Of a stretch of 64,000 nt of DNA, positions 8,161-16,278 are shown one piece after another; the first letter of the stretch is position 1, and every line of letters starts with the position of its first letter. The DNA comes from Nonomuraea solani (lineage in GTDB: Bacteria; Actinomycetota; Actinomycetes; Streptosporangiales; Streptosporangiaceae): assembly GCF_900108335.1 (NCBI RefSeq), contig NZ_FNVT01000023.1, positions 1 through 64,000 of the forward strand, in the 5' to 3' direction. The position numbers and the translations under genes are program-made. The notes below the pieces were generated by a model that did no database searches, was not told the origin of the DNA, and saw nothing but the letters and a program-made list of their open reading frames with translations.

Positions 8161-9104
8161 TCCTGGGCGTCGCCCTCGGAGGGCCCGCGCCGGTGGTGGT
8201 GGCGGTCGGGGACGGTGCTCCGGCCCGTCCCGTGGCCCGTGCCGCCGCTCGTACGGCCGCGCGCGCCTGCGTGGCGGTGGACCTCGCGGCAGTGCGTACG
8301 GCTCCCGTCGCGGCCATCCGCGTCGGCGGGCCCTGCCCCGAGGCGCTGCGGCCCGTCGTCGGGTCCGGGGTGGCCACCATCGTGCGAGGCGGCCACAGCG
8401 TGACCGGGCGGCGGCTGGCGCCTCTCGACACCGAGGCGGTGCGGCGGTTCGCGGCCACGTGCGGGCTGGCCGACTTCGCCGTGACGGCCACCGGGTCGCC
8501 CATGCTGGCCGAGCACGAGCTGGCCGTGGCGGCGATCGTGGCTTCTGAAGTGCCGGGGGCGCGGATCACGTTGTCGTACGAGTTCGGCTACCCCGGCCTG
8601 CGCGAACGGGAGGCGGACACGATCCGCAACGCGGCCCTCGGCCCCGAGGCGGGCCGGATCGCCGACGAGGTGGCCAGGGAACTGCCCGGGGTGCCCGTGT
8701 ACTTCGCCAGGTCCGAGCGGGGACTGGTGTCGGCGCACTATTTCCGGCGGTATCCGCTGGCCTGCGATCTGGGCGCGACGGCAAGCCTGGCACGGGGCCG
8801 GACGGCGCTCGGCTGGGGCGCTTCCGATGCGGACGGTTCGGGCGTGCCGGATGCGGTGGCGGCGGCCTACGGTGCGGCGCTCGGTCGGCCGGAGGCGCGG
8901 GTGGAACGGATCGTGCAGGCGCGCGGACGGGCGGAACTGGACCGGGTGCTGCAGCACGCCAGGGACGAGGCGCTCACCCGGGTGGTCAGCGCGGGAGCCG
9001 CGCCGGGCTCGGCGAGGATCGCGGAGACGACCGTGAACCCACTGTCGTACCTGCCGGACGGCCTGTACCGGGTGCGGGTCCTGGCCGAAGGGGACACGGC
9101 GTGA
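8157..9104 (+). CDS. Hydantoinase/oxoprolinase (HyuA)-like protein, short and degenerate
   Basis: A 315-residue protein starting at the GTG that overlaps the MFS stop. The middle stretch SYEFGYPGLREREADTIRNA, then VPVYFARSERGLVSAHYFRRYPL, aligns by eye with the HyuA pattern (SHEIG..GLLEREN..ILNA, PLFFTQNDGT...ARRYPV). True HyuA subunits are 500-700 residues and keep two phosphate-binding loops. Here the first loop reads GVALGGPAPVVV instead of GIDVGGTNTDAVL, and the region equivalent to DIGGTTTD reads DLGATASL, so the ASKHA ATP site looks lost. It probably acts as a partner of the DUF917 protein that follows, as these families are often paired. Role in cyclic amide or hydantoin breakdown is inferred. 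Confidence 0.65.
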   Translation: MILGVALGGPAPVVVAVGDGAPARPVARAAARTAARACVAVDLAAVRTAPVAAIRVGGPCPEALRPVVGSGVATIVRGGHSVTGRRLAPLDTEAVRRFAATCGLADFAVTATGSPMLAEHELAVAAIVASEVPGARITLSYEFGYPGLREREADTIRNAALGPEAGRIADEVARELPGVPVYFARSERGLVSAHYFRRYPLACDLGATASLARGRTALGWGASDADGSGVPDAVAAAYGAALGRPEARVERIVQARGRAELDRVLQHARDEALTRVVSAGAAPGSARIAETTVNPLSYLPDGLYRVRVLAEGDTA

Positions 9105-9150
9105 ACCCCCGGACCGGACGTCGCGGGAGCCGACGGGACGGGCGGCGGGC

Positions 9151-10194
9151 GTGAACGAGCGGATCGACCGGATCGGGCTGGACGAGCTGGACCGGTTCTC
9201 GGCGGGGGCGCGGCTGTTCGCCACCGGGGCGGCCAGGTCCTCCGACAACCTGACGCGCGACTGGGCCCGGTCGGTGGCCGGGCGGGGCGTCGAGCTGGTG
9301 GCGGCCGAGGAGCTGCCGCCGGGCACGCTCTGCGTGGCGGTCACCCTGGTGGGCTCCACGACGGCGCTGGGCGAGCAACTGCCGGGCGGGGACGAGCCGG
9401 AGCGGGCCGTACGGGCGCTGGAGCGCAGGCTGGGGGAGCGGGCCGGGGCCGTGGTGGCGCTGAACCTGGCGGCGGAGAACGCGCTGGTGCCGTTCATCGC
9501 GGCGGCGGAGCTGGGGGTGCCGCTGGTCGACGGTGACGGTTCTGGGCGGGTGTTTCCGCTGGTGGAGCAGACGACGTACACGCTGGGCGGGATGAGCCCG
9601 GCCCCGCTGGCGCTGGCGGGGGCGGCGGGGGAGCTGGTGGTGCTGGAGACCGCCGCGGGCCGGGTGGAGGAGCTGCTGCGTCCCGTGGTGTTGTCAGTCG
9701 GCGGGTGGGCGGTGGCGGCGTGCTATCCGATGGCGGCCCGCGACCTGGCCAAGTCGCTGGTGCCGGGGACGGTGAGCCTGCTGATCAGGGCAGGGACACC
9801 GGGGGCGCCGCGGGCGACGGCGGCTCCGTACGGTGTGCGGACCCTGTGCAGGGGGCAGATCCTGGCCGTGGAGGGAAGCACGGGGCACGGCGCGGACCTG
9901 GCGCTGCCGTCCCTGCCGTCCAGCATCGTGCTGCGCGAGTCCGAAGGGCTGCGGCGGCTGGTACGGCTGGAGGCGCACAACGAGATCGTCCTGGCCCTGG
10001 CCGACGGGGCGGTGGTGGCGACGGTGCCGGACCAGATCTGCATGATCTCGGCCGGGGACGGGATGGTCGTGGACGTCGACAAGGCCGAGCCCGGCGTCGA
10101 GGTGGACGTCATGGTGGTGAAGGCCGCCCCGGTGTGGCACACGGAGCGCGGCCTGGCGCTGGGCGGGCCGCGCGCGTTCGGGATCCCGTTGTGA
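9151..10194 (+). CDS. DUF917 (S-methyl thiohydantoin desulfurase domain) protein
   Basis: A 347-residue protein of the DUF917/CoaB-like family (PF06032). The start is GTG. The N-terminal GLDELDRFSAGARLFATGA and the later block A-x-E-x-G-V-P-L-V-D-G-D (about 122-133, AELGVPLVDGDGSGRVFPL) followed by QTTYTLGGMSPAPLALA are the conserved family core; a small beta-rich C-terminal domain ends in ERGLALGGPRAFGIPL. Members are usually encoded beside HyuA-like proteins and have been linked to hydantoin-type rings; the reaction is known for very few. The gene follows the HyuA-like gene by 46 bp and its stop overlaps the PucR start, so it belongs to the same transcript. Substrate unknown. Confidence 0.8.
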   Translation: MNERIDRIGLDELDRFSAGARLFATGAARSSDNLTRDWARSVAGRGVELVAAEELPPGTLCVAVTLVGSTTALGEQLPGGDEPERAVRALERRLGERAGAVVALNLAAENALVPFIAAAELGVPLVDGDGSGRVFPLVEQTTYTLGGMSPAPLALAGAAGELVVLETAAGRVEELLRPVVLSVGGWAVAACYPMAARDLAKSLVPGTVSLLIRAGTPGAPRATAAPYGVRTLCRGQILAVEGSTGHGADLALPSLPSSIVLRESEGLRRLVRLEAHNEIVLALADGAVVATVPDQICMISAGDGMVVDVDKAEPGVEVDVMVVKAAPVWHTERGLALGGPRAFGIPL

Positions 10195-11936
10195 GCGGGG
10201 TACGGGCGGCGGGGTGGGAGGCGCCGGTCACGGTGGCCGAGCTGGTCAACGCGGGGCCGCTGGCCGGGGCGCGCATGTACGGCGCCGGCGATGATCCCGT
10301 ACGCGGGGTGCGGATCGTGGACGAGCTGTCGGTCCTCGCGACGGTGGCGCCGCACACGGCGGTGGTGCTGATCGGGACGGCGGCCAGCGGGGGATGGGCG
10401 GTGGAGATGGCCGTTCGCCGGGCCTGGGAACAGGCGGCGGCGTGCGTGATCGCACCGTCGGGCGGGCTCAGTGAGGGGTCCGGTGAGGTGCTGGCGGAAC
10501 GGCTCGGCGTCACGTTGATCTTCGTCGACGAGGACCCCCTGATCGTCGCCGTCCGCGTCGCCTCGGCCGCCTCCCGCCCGGACGCGGCCCGCACCCAGCT
10601 CGTGGCCCGCTGCGCCACCCGCCTCGCGGACGCGGGCACCTCGGCGCGCCGGGTCCTGGGCGTACTGAACGCGGAGCTACCGGGCACCTCGGTCGCCTTC
10701 CTCGACCCGCACGGCCTCCCCTTGGCAGGCCGCCGCGACGCCCTCCCCGACCAACCCCAAACCGGCAACCCTCCCAACGACCGCCCCCCGACCGGCCCCG
10801 GCGATCGGCCCTCGACCGTCGGCGCGTCCGGCGCGCGGCCTGGGGCTGGTGGCACACCGGACGGGGCGCCCTTGGCCGGAGACGCCGCTGGTGGGGGCTT
10901 CGGCAGCGGACGGGGCCTGGGTGTTGGTGGGTCCGGGGGGCGGTGGTCGGCGGTGGTGGAGGTGCCTGACCACGAGGGCAGGGTGCTGGGCACGCTGGTG
11001 GCCTCCGGATCGTCGCGGTCGCCGGGGTGGCCGTCGGTGGTGCGTACCGTGCTGGGGCTGGCGGTGGCGCCACTGACCGCCTGGGCCGCGCGGGAGCGGT
11101 TGCGCGCCTCCCGCGACTTCACCGTGCAGGCGTCCCTGGCCGAACGCCTCCTCACCGAATCCTCCAGGACGGCCACGCCCCCCGGAGACCTGGCGGAGAC
11201 CTCCGCAGACGACGTCGGGACGCCTGAAGACGGCGCCTGGGCGACCGCGATCGCGCTGGGCTGGCCGGTGCACGGCCCCATCACCACCTATGTGATCCAC
11301 GCACCGGCCCGGACGGACGACGACGGCCCATCGGCCCAGACCCTCATCACCGCCGCCCTCGGCCCGGTCCCGGTGATCGCACGCAAAGGGGGATGGGCAG
11401 GTTGGTCGGCCCTGGACCCCGCCCAACTGGCCGATCGCCTCGAACACTGCCTCACCACCATGCCCTGGCCGGCCACCGCGGGCGTCGGCGCCCCGGTCAA
11501 CGATCTGTCGGCGGCAGAGGAGTCACTGCTGGGCGCCGAGGCGGCGGCCTTCGTAGCGGCCGGCCAGGGCGCGGCGGCCGGTCGGACCGGGACCGATGAA
11601 GGCGGGAGATCCAGGCGGGCCGGTCAGGGGGCGGTGGTGCGGGCCGATCGGACGGGGCCGGTCGAGTTGCTCGGTGCGCTGCCGGCGAGCGTCCTGAGCG
11701 CCCCCGCCGCCGTCGTGCTGCGCCCCCTGCTGAGCGTCGACAAGGACGGCACGCTGCTGGAGACGCTGGCCGCGCTCCTGGACGAGGGCGGGGCGCTGAG
11801 GGCGGCCGAACGTCTCGGCGTGCACCGCAACACGATCACCACCCGCCTCGAACGCATCAAATCCGCCGGTTTCGACCTGGACGACCCCGCCACCCGCCTG
11901 GCCCTCCACCTCGCCTGCCACGTAATGCGCCGCTGA
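10191..11936 (+). CDS. PucR-family transcriptional regulator
   Basis: A 581-residue regulator beginning at the GTG overlapping the DUF917 stop. The N-terminal PucR domain (PF07905) starts VTVAELVNAGPLAGARMYGA; after a Pro/Gly-rich linker (about 180-245) comes a GGDEF-like/CdaR region, and the last 60 residues carry the PucR C-terminal helix-turn-helix: LLDEGGALRAAERLGVHRNT followed by ITTRLERIKSAGFDLDDPATRLALHL. PucR proteins activate purine, allantoin or related nitrogen-ring catabolism on effector binding. Placed as the last gene of the MFS/HyuA-like/DUF917 operon, it probably controls that operon. The linker is unusually long and low in complexity. Confidence 0.88.
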   Translation: MSGVRAAGWEAPVTVAELVNAGPLAGARMYGAGDDPVRGVRIVDELSVLATVAPHTAVVLIGTAASGGWAVEMAVRRAWEQAAACVIAPSGGLSEGSGEVLAERLGVTLIFVDEDPLIVAVRVASAASRPDAARTQLVARCATRLADAGTSARRVLGVLNAELPGTSVAFLDPHGLPLAGRRDALPDQPQTGNPPNDRPPTGPGDRPSTVGASGARPGAGGTPDGAPLAGDAAGGGFGSGRGLGVGGSGGRWSAVVEVPDHEGRVLGTLVASGSSRSPGWPSVVRTVLGLAVAPLTAWAARERLRASRDFTVQASLAERLLTESSRTATPPGDLAETSADDVGTPEDGAWATAIALGWPVHGPITTYVIHAPARTDDDGPSAQTLITAALGPVPVIARKGGWAGWSALDPAQLADRLEHCLTTMPWPATAGVGAPVNDLSAAEESLLGAEAAAFVAAGQGAAAGRTGTDEGGRSRRAGQGAVVRADRTGPVELLGALPASVLSAPAAVVLRPLLSVDKDGTLLETLAALLDEGGALRAAERLGVHRNTITTRLERIKSAGFDLDDPATRLALHLACHVMRR

Positions 11937-12154
11937 CCCCAGCCGGTCTCGTCTGTGCGGTCAGTCCGCGCGGCCGGAGAGGAGGGAGCAGGCCGGCCAC
12001 GTGACGCGACGTTGGAGGGGTCGGTGGGCGCGCGAGCGGAGGGTCGGCTGGCCCGCCGGGCGATGCGCTGCCGGAGCCCCGGCAGGCACGGTCCCCTGGT
12101 GCGCTGGTGGAGATCCGCATGGCATGCTCGTAGGAGCCCTGAAGGAGGCGCCTG

Positions 12155-13006
12155 GTGTCCGAGAGCAGACTGCTGGCGGTCAGCGACCTGCACGTCGCCT
12201 ATCCCGAGAACAGGGACATCGTGGACCGGCTGAAACCGGTCACCCCCGGCGACTGGCTGCTGGTGGCGGGGGACGTCGGTGAGCGGCTGGCGGACATCGC
12301 CTGGGCGCTGGGCCTGCTGGCCGACCGTTTCGAGCGGGTCGTCTGGGTGCCGGGCAACCACGAGCTGTGGAGCCCGCCCAACGAGACACCGGACCTGCGC
12401 GGGGTGGCCCGCTACGACCATCTGGTGCGCATGTGCCGAAACCTGGGCGTCCTCACCCCGGAGGACGACTACCCCTTATGGGAGGGCGCGGGCGGACCGG
12501 TCAGGATCGTGCCGCTGTTCCTCCTGTACGACTACACCTTCCTGCCCGAAGGCCACCCCACCAAGGCCGCCGCCCTGGCCCACGCCCACGACACCGGCGT
12601 GGTCTGCACCGACGAATACATGCTGCACCCTGACCCGTACCCGACCCGTGAAGCCTGGTGCCGGGCCCGCGTGGAGCTGACCGAGCGCCGGCTGGTGGAG
12701 CTGGACGACGACGTGCCGCTGGTGTTCGTCAACCACTACCCCCTCGTACGCGAGCCGACGGACATCCTGCGCTACCCCCAGTTCGCCCAGTGGTGCGGCA
12801 CCACCGCGACGAGAGACTGGCACCGGCGCTACCGCACGGCGGCGATGATCTACGGGCACCTGCACATTCCGAGGGTCACCTGGTACGACGGTGTCCGGTT
12901 CGAGGAGGTTTCGCTGGGCTACCCGCGCGAGTGGAAACGCCGGCCGGGGACCCGCCAGCTCCTGCGCGACGTACTCCCAGAAAGCGGCGTACTTCCTGGG
13001 AGCTGA
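12155..13006 (+). CDS. Calcineurin-like metallophosphoesterase
   Basis: A 283-residue cytosolic protein starting at GTG after GAAGGAGGCGCCTG. The complete metallophosphoesterase signature is present: SDLHVAY (D-x-H), AGDVGE (GD), PGNHELW (GNHE), NHYPL (H) and YGHLHIPR (GHxH), in the right order for a dinuclear metal site. In many actinomycetes this type is encoded next to a Sfp-type phosphopantetheinyl transferase and has been linked to carrier-protein phosphopantetheine turnover; no such gene is present here, so the substrate remains open. The 218 bp upstream hold nothing else that I recognise. It ends at a strong terminator shared with the converging beta-helix gene. Confidence 0.85.
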   Translation: MSESRLLAVSDLHVAYPENRDIVDRLKPVTPGDWLLVAGDVGERLADIAWALGLLADRFERVVWVPGNHELWSPPNETPDLRGVARYDHLVRMCRNLGVLTPEDDYPLWEGAGGPVRIVPLFLLYDYTFLPEGHPTKAAALAHAHDTGVVCTDEYMLHPDPYPTREAWCRARVELTERRLVELDDDVPLVFVNHYPLVREPTDILRYPQFAQWCGTTATRDWHRRYRTAAMIYGHLHIPRVTWYDGVRFEEVSLGYPREWKRRPGTRQLLRDVLPESGVLPGS

Positions 13007-13010
13007 GAAA

Positions 13011-13040
13011 GCCCGCTCGCCCGCGAAGGGGCGAGCGGGC
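13011..13040. terminator. Bidirectional terminator between converging genes
   Basis: The perfect hairpin GCCCGCTCGCCC / GGGCGAGCGGGC around a short loop lies between the stop codons of the metallophosphoesterase (plus) and the beta-helix protein (minus). There is no U-tract, as is usual in actinomycetes. Confidence 0.75.
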
Positions 13041-13047
13041 GCCGGCG

Positions 13048-14274
13048 TCAGTAGCCCCGGGTGACCCGGACTCCCTTGCCGATCTTGCGCGGCACCCCGA
13101 TGTCGTCGATCAGGTTGCCCGTCGAGGTCACCCGCATCGCCTCGCCGTCACCGTCGCCCTTGTCCAGGAGCAGCCCGGTCTCGCGCTTGGTGCCGTGCCC
13201 GAGGATCGTGTTGCCGCTGATCGCCGCGTGCCCCTTGCCGTAGTTGACCGCGTCCAGCGCCAGGTAGACGAAGTTCACGTTCTCCGGCAGCGGCCCGGTC
13301 GCGGCCGTCTTGCGCTCCGGCGGCGCCGACCCCTGCTGCCGGGCCTTGCGCAGCTCGGCCAGGGCGTTCGGCGGCGGCAGGAACTTGTGGATCCGGTTGG
13401 CCGTGATCGTGGTGTTGGCCTCGCCCTGCAGGTCGCAGCGGATGCCGTAGTACGTCTGGTCGGCGGTGCTCTCGGCGCCGAAGTCCTCGATGTAGTTGTT
13501 GTGGATGGAGGTGCCGAAGCAGCGGTGCGCGTCGATGGCGTTCTTCGGCGTCGCGTACAGGTGCAGGTCGCTGAACGTCCACCCGGCCGCGTTGTCGCTC
13601 TGGATGGCGTGTGTGCCGCTGAAGCCGATCCAGGAGCGCTGGAACGTCCAGTCGGTGACCGAGTTGCCCGGGTCGATCACGCGCAGCCCGGCCTCGGCGG
13701 CGGCCTCGATGTAGACGTCGCTGATGATGCTGTTCACCATCGTGTTCCGCAGCAGGGTGCCGTTCTGCGACGGGTTGCTGATGCGGATGCCGTCCGACGG
13801 CGTGCTGTAGATGTCCAGGTCGTAGACGCGGGTGTTCCACGACCGCAGGAGCAGGCCGACGGTGCCGGTGTTGTTGTCGCGGTTGCCGTCGATCGTCAGT
13901 TTTTCGACGCGGATGGTCTCACCGCTGTTGTCGGTGTTCTTGAGCCAGCCCTCGGAGGCGAGTACGGCGGGCAGATTGGCGCCGTCGGCCTGCTTGAGTA
14001 CCGTGCCGGCCTTGGAGTCACCCCGATAGGTACGCATGTCGGGCAGGCTGATCGTGGCGTTGATCAGGCACGGGCCCTTGAAGACGACCTCGTCCCCCTC
14101 CTTGGAGGAGTCGATCGCGGCCTGCAGCGTCTTGGCGTCATCGGCCGTGTTGGCGCAGGTGGCCTCGACCCGGGAGGCGGACGCGGGCTGGAGCGGCATG
14201 AAGATGGCCCCGGCGGCGACGGCCGCGGTGAGGGCGGCGCCGCCCGCGAACAGCCGAACTGGTAATTGACGCAA
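13048..14274 (-). CDS. Secreted right-handed parallel beta-helix protein
   Basis: About 408 residues from a TTG that has AAGGGGA at good spacing. The N-terminus (RLFAGGAALTAAVAAGAIF, then AxA) is a Sec signal peptide. The body is a series of PbH1-like turns with short beta motifs ending in Asn: GNRDNNTGTVGLLL, RISNPSQNGTLLRNTMVNSI, DLHLYATPKNAI, TSIHNNYIEDF, TTITANRIHKF and AAISGNTILGHGT. This fold is shared by pectate lyases, polysaccharide lyases and surface adhesins. No pectinase active-site pattern can be made out, so it is best called a beta-helix protein that may bind or cut a polysaccharide outside the cell. It ends at a strong bidirectional terminator. Confidence 0.75.
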   Translation of the reverse strand: MRQLPVRLFAGGAALTAAVAAGAIFMPLQPASASRVEATCANTADDAKTLQAAIDSSKEGDEVVFKGPCLINATISLPDMRTYRGDSKAGTVLKQADGANLPAVLASEGWLKNTDNSGETIRVEKLTIDGNRDNNTGTVGLLLRSWNTRVYDLDIYSTPSDGIRISNPSQNGTLLRNTMVNSIISDVYIEAAAEAGLRVIDPGNSVTDWTFQRSWIGFSGTHAIQSDNAAGWTFSDLHLYATPKNAIDAHRCFGTSIHNNYIEDFGAESTADQTYYGIRCDLQGEANTTITANRIHKFLPPPNALAELRKARQQGSAPPERKTAATGPLPENVNFVYLALDAVNYGKGHAAISGNTILGHGTKRETGLLLDKGDGDGEAMRVTSTGNLIDDIGVPRKIGKGVRVTRGY

Positions 14275-14413
14275 TGTGATTCCCCTTGTCAGAACGGTCG
14301 ATACGGGGGCACAGCGCCCCGAGAACCCCCGTCCGTAGCGATCATTGTGGCCGATCGCGGGGCCCATCCGGATCTTCTTCACGGATCTCGCACACTTCCC
14401 CGACCGCAAACAG

Positions 14414-14427
14414 TTCTTCGCGAAGAA
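14414..14427. promoter_or_regulatory. Perfect 14-bp palindrome upstream of the beta-helix gene
   Basis: TTCTTCGCGAAGAA is a perfect dyad about 140 bp upstream of the beta-helix start. It lies at the edge of the regulator fragment that follows. It could be an operator for a helix-turn-helix regulator; no other evidence is available. Confidence 0.3.
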
Positions 14428-14660
14428 GTCCGCGTGCGGCTCGTGGACCTGCTGCGCAAGCACGGCCCGTCCACCGCGACGCGCCTGGCCGAGCGCCTCG
14501 GCGTGAACTCCGGTACACCCTCACCGCCGGCCTCACCGGCCTGTGCCCCGAATGGCGCGCCATGGACCCGCCCCGCACCACGCCGGTGCCGGGACAGAGC
14601 GCCGCACCGGTGCCAGGACAACGCGCCACCAAAGCGGGCAGGGCCGGGCTCAGCGAGTGA
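14419..14660 (+). pseudogene. Winged-helix (ArsR/GntR-like) regulator remnant
   Basis: In one frame the stretch RVRLVDLLRKHGPSTATRLA followed by ERLGVNSGT is a clear N-terminal half of an ArsR-type winged helix, ending where one expects the recognition helix. The frame then becomes Pro/Ala-rich nonsense. In another frame TLTAGLTGLCPEWRAMDPP could be the displaced continuation, so there is at least one frameshift or deletion. There is no credible start codon with a ribosome site. The stretch 14275-14649 therefore holds no intact gene, only this remnant and the promoter side of the beta-helix gene. Confidence 0.5.
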
Positions 14661-16278
14661 TCATGCCTGCGGCCAGGTCGGCGGCCGTGGCGGTGGGGGA
14701 GCGGTCGGCGGCGGGGCCGTAGCCGCCGCCCCCGCCCGACTCGCAGCGCAGCACGTCCCCGGCCTTGACCGGCAGCGCGTTGATCTTGAGCATCTCCCGT
14801 TCCCCGGCCGTCCCCGGGTTGAGCGTGACGCGCGGGGGAGCGCCCGCCTCGCCGCCCGCCAGACCCCACGCCGGGGTGACCGAGCGCTCGAACCACAGCG
14901 ACAACGACGTGTCGCCGCAGAACTCGTATTCACGCACCACCCCGTTCCCGCCCCGCCACCGCCCGGCGCCGCCGGTGTCCGGCCGGACCTCGTAGCGGGT
15001 GACGCGCACCGGGAACAACGTCTCCAGCACCTCGATCGGCATGTCCCGCAGTGCGCCGTTGACGTTGTTGATCAGGCAGGTCTCGCCGTCGCCGCCCTCC
15101 CACGCGCCCCAGCCGCCGACCGTGGCCTCCTGGGAGACGTACAGCTTGCCGGTACGCGGGTCCGTGCCGGTGAACTGCACGATCATCGAGTCCCCGTACG
15201 ACGCCGCGGCCGCCTTGTCCGGCAGTACCGGCGCCAGCGCCCTGACCACCAGGTCGATGAGCAGCCCCAGGTGCGAGTAGTAGTACTGGCAGGCCGCCGG
15301 CGACTCCGCGGCCAGCATCGAGCCGGGGCGCGTGACCACCGACAGCGGCCGGAACGAGCCCCCGTTCAGCGGCACGTCACCGGAGACCAGCAGCTTGTAG
15401 CCGACCCGCACGGCCGCCACCGCCTGCGCCGCGCCGCAGTTCACCGGGCCGAGCGCCTGGTCGGCGCAGTCGGTCAGGTCCACGTGCATCGACTCGCCGG
15501 ACACCGTGACCGTCACCTTCACGGGCAGCGGCGTGGCCAGGTCGATGCCGTCATTGTCGAGCAGGCCCGACGCCTCGTACACGCCGTCGGGGATGGCCGC
15601 GATGGCCGCCCGCTCCATGCGCTCGGTCTGGGCGAAGATCTGGTCGCGGGCCGCCATGACGGTCTCCAGGCCCCACCGGGAGACGATCTCCTTGAGCCGC
15701 CGCTGGCCGGTCATCGCGCAGCTCACCTGGGCCCGCATGTCGCCGAGCGTGGCGTGCGGGAAGCGCACGTTGCGGGCGATCACCTCGTGCAGGTCACGGC
15801 AGGGCTCGCCGCCCGCGTACACCTTGACCGGGCCCATCCGCAGGCCCTCCTGGAAGATCGACGTGGAGTCCATCGAGCCGCCCGGGTCCTTGGAGCCGAC
15901 GTCCAGCCAGTGCGCCCGCGACGCCGCGAACCCGGCCAGCTCGCCGTCCACGAAGATCGGCCCGTAGACGGTGACGTCGTTGAGGTGGGTGCCGCCGATG
16001 TAGGAGTCGTTGAGCACCCACACGTCGCCCTCCCGCCACACCTCCCGCCCGTACAGGCGCTCGGTCTCGCGCGTGCACACCTCCAGGTTGCCCAGGAAGA
16101 TCGGCAGCCCCGACGACTGGCCCAGCACGTTGTGGTCGCGGTCGAGCAGCGCGACCGCGCAGTCCTTGGCCTCGTAGATGACCGGGGTGTAGGAGCTGCG
16201 GATGAGGGTGGTGTTCATGTCCTCGGCGGCCTGCAGCAGGGCGCAGCGGATGATCTCGGTGGTGACGGGGTCGATCAC
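14650..16278 (-). CDS. hyuB: Hydantoinase B / 5-oxoprolinase B subunit
   Basis: A 542-residue protein (PF02538). The start GTG overlaps the hyuA stop by 4 bp (GTGA). Characteristic stretches are VTTEIIRCALLQAAEDMN, SSYTPVIYEAKDCAVALLD, LNDSYIGGTHLNDVTVYGPI (metal-binding D and H), FPHATLGDMRAQVSC, QYYYSHLGLLIDLVVRAL and the Gly-rich GGAGRWRGGNG before the C-terminus. Length is normal. HyuB proteins act with HyuA in ATP-dependent opening of hydantoin, oxoproline or related cyclic amides, or in acetophenone/acetone carboxylation. The exact substrate cannot be read from sequence. The pair is separate from, and more intact than, the HyuA-like gene at 8157. Confidence 0.92.
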   Translation of the reverse strand: MIDPVTTEIIRCALLQAAEDMNTTLIRSSYTPVIYEAKDCAVALLDRDHNVLGQSSGLPIFLGNLEVCTRETERLYGREVWREGDVWVLNDSYIGGTHLNDVTVYGPIFVDGELAGFAASRAHWLDVGSKDPGGSMDSTSIFQEGLRMGPVKVYAGGEPCRDLHEVIARNVRFPHATLGDMRAQVSCAMTGQRRLKEIVSRWGLETVMAARDQIFAQTERMERAAIAAIPDGVYEASGLLDNDGIDLATPLPVKVTVTVSGESMHVDLTDCADQALGPVNCGAAQAVAAVRVGYKLLVSGDVPLNGGSFRPLSVVTRPGSMLAAESPAACQYYYSHLGLLIDLVVRALAPVLPDKAAAASYGDSMIVQFTGTDPRTGKLYVSQEATVGGWGAWEGGDGETCLINNVNGALRDMPIEVLETLFPVRVTRYEVRPDTGGAGRWRGGNGVVREYEFCGDTSLSLWFERSVTPAWGLAGGEAGAPPRVTLNPGTAGEREMLKINALPVKAGDVLRCESGGGGGYGPAADRSPTATAADLAAGMITR

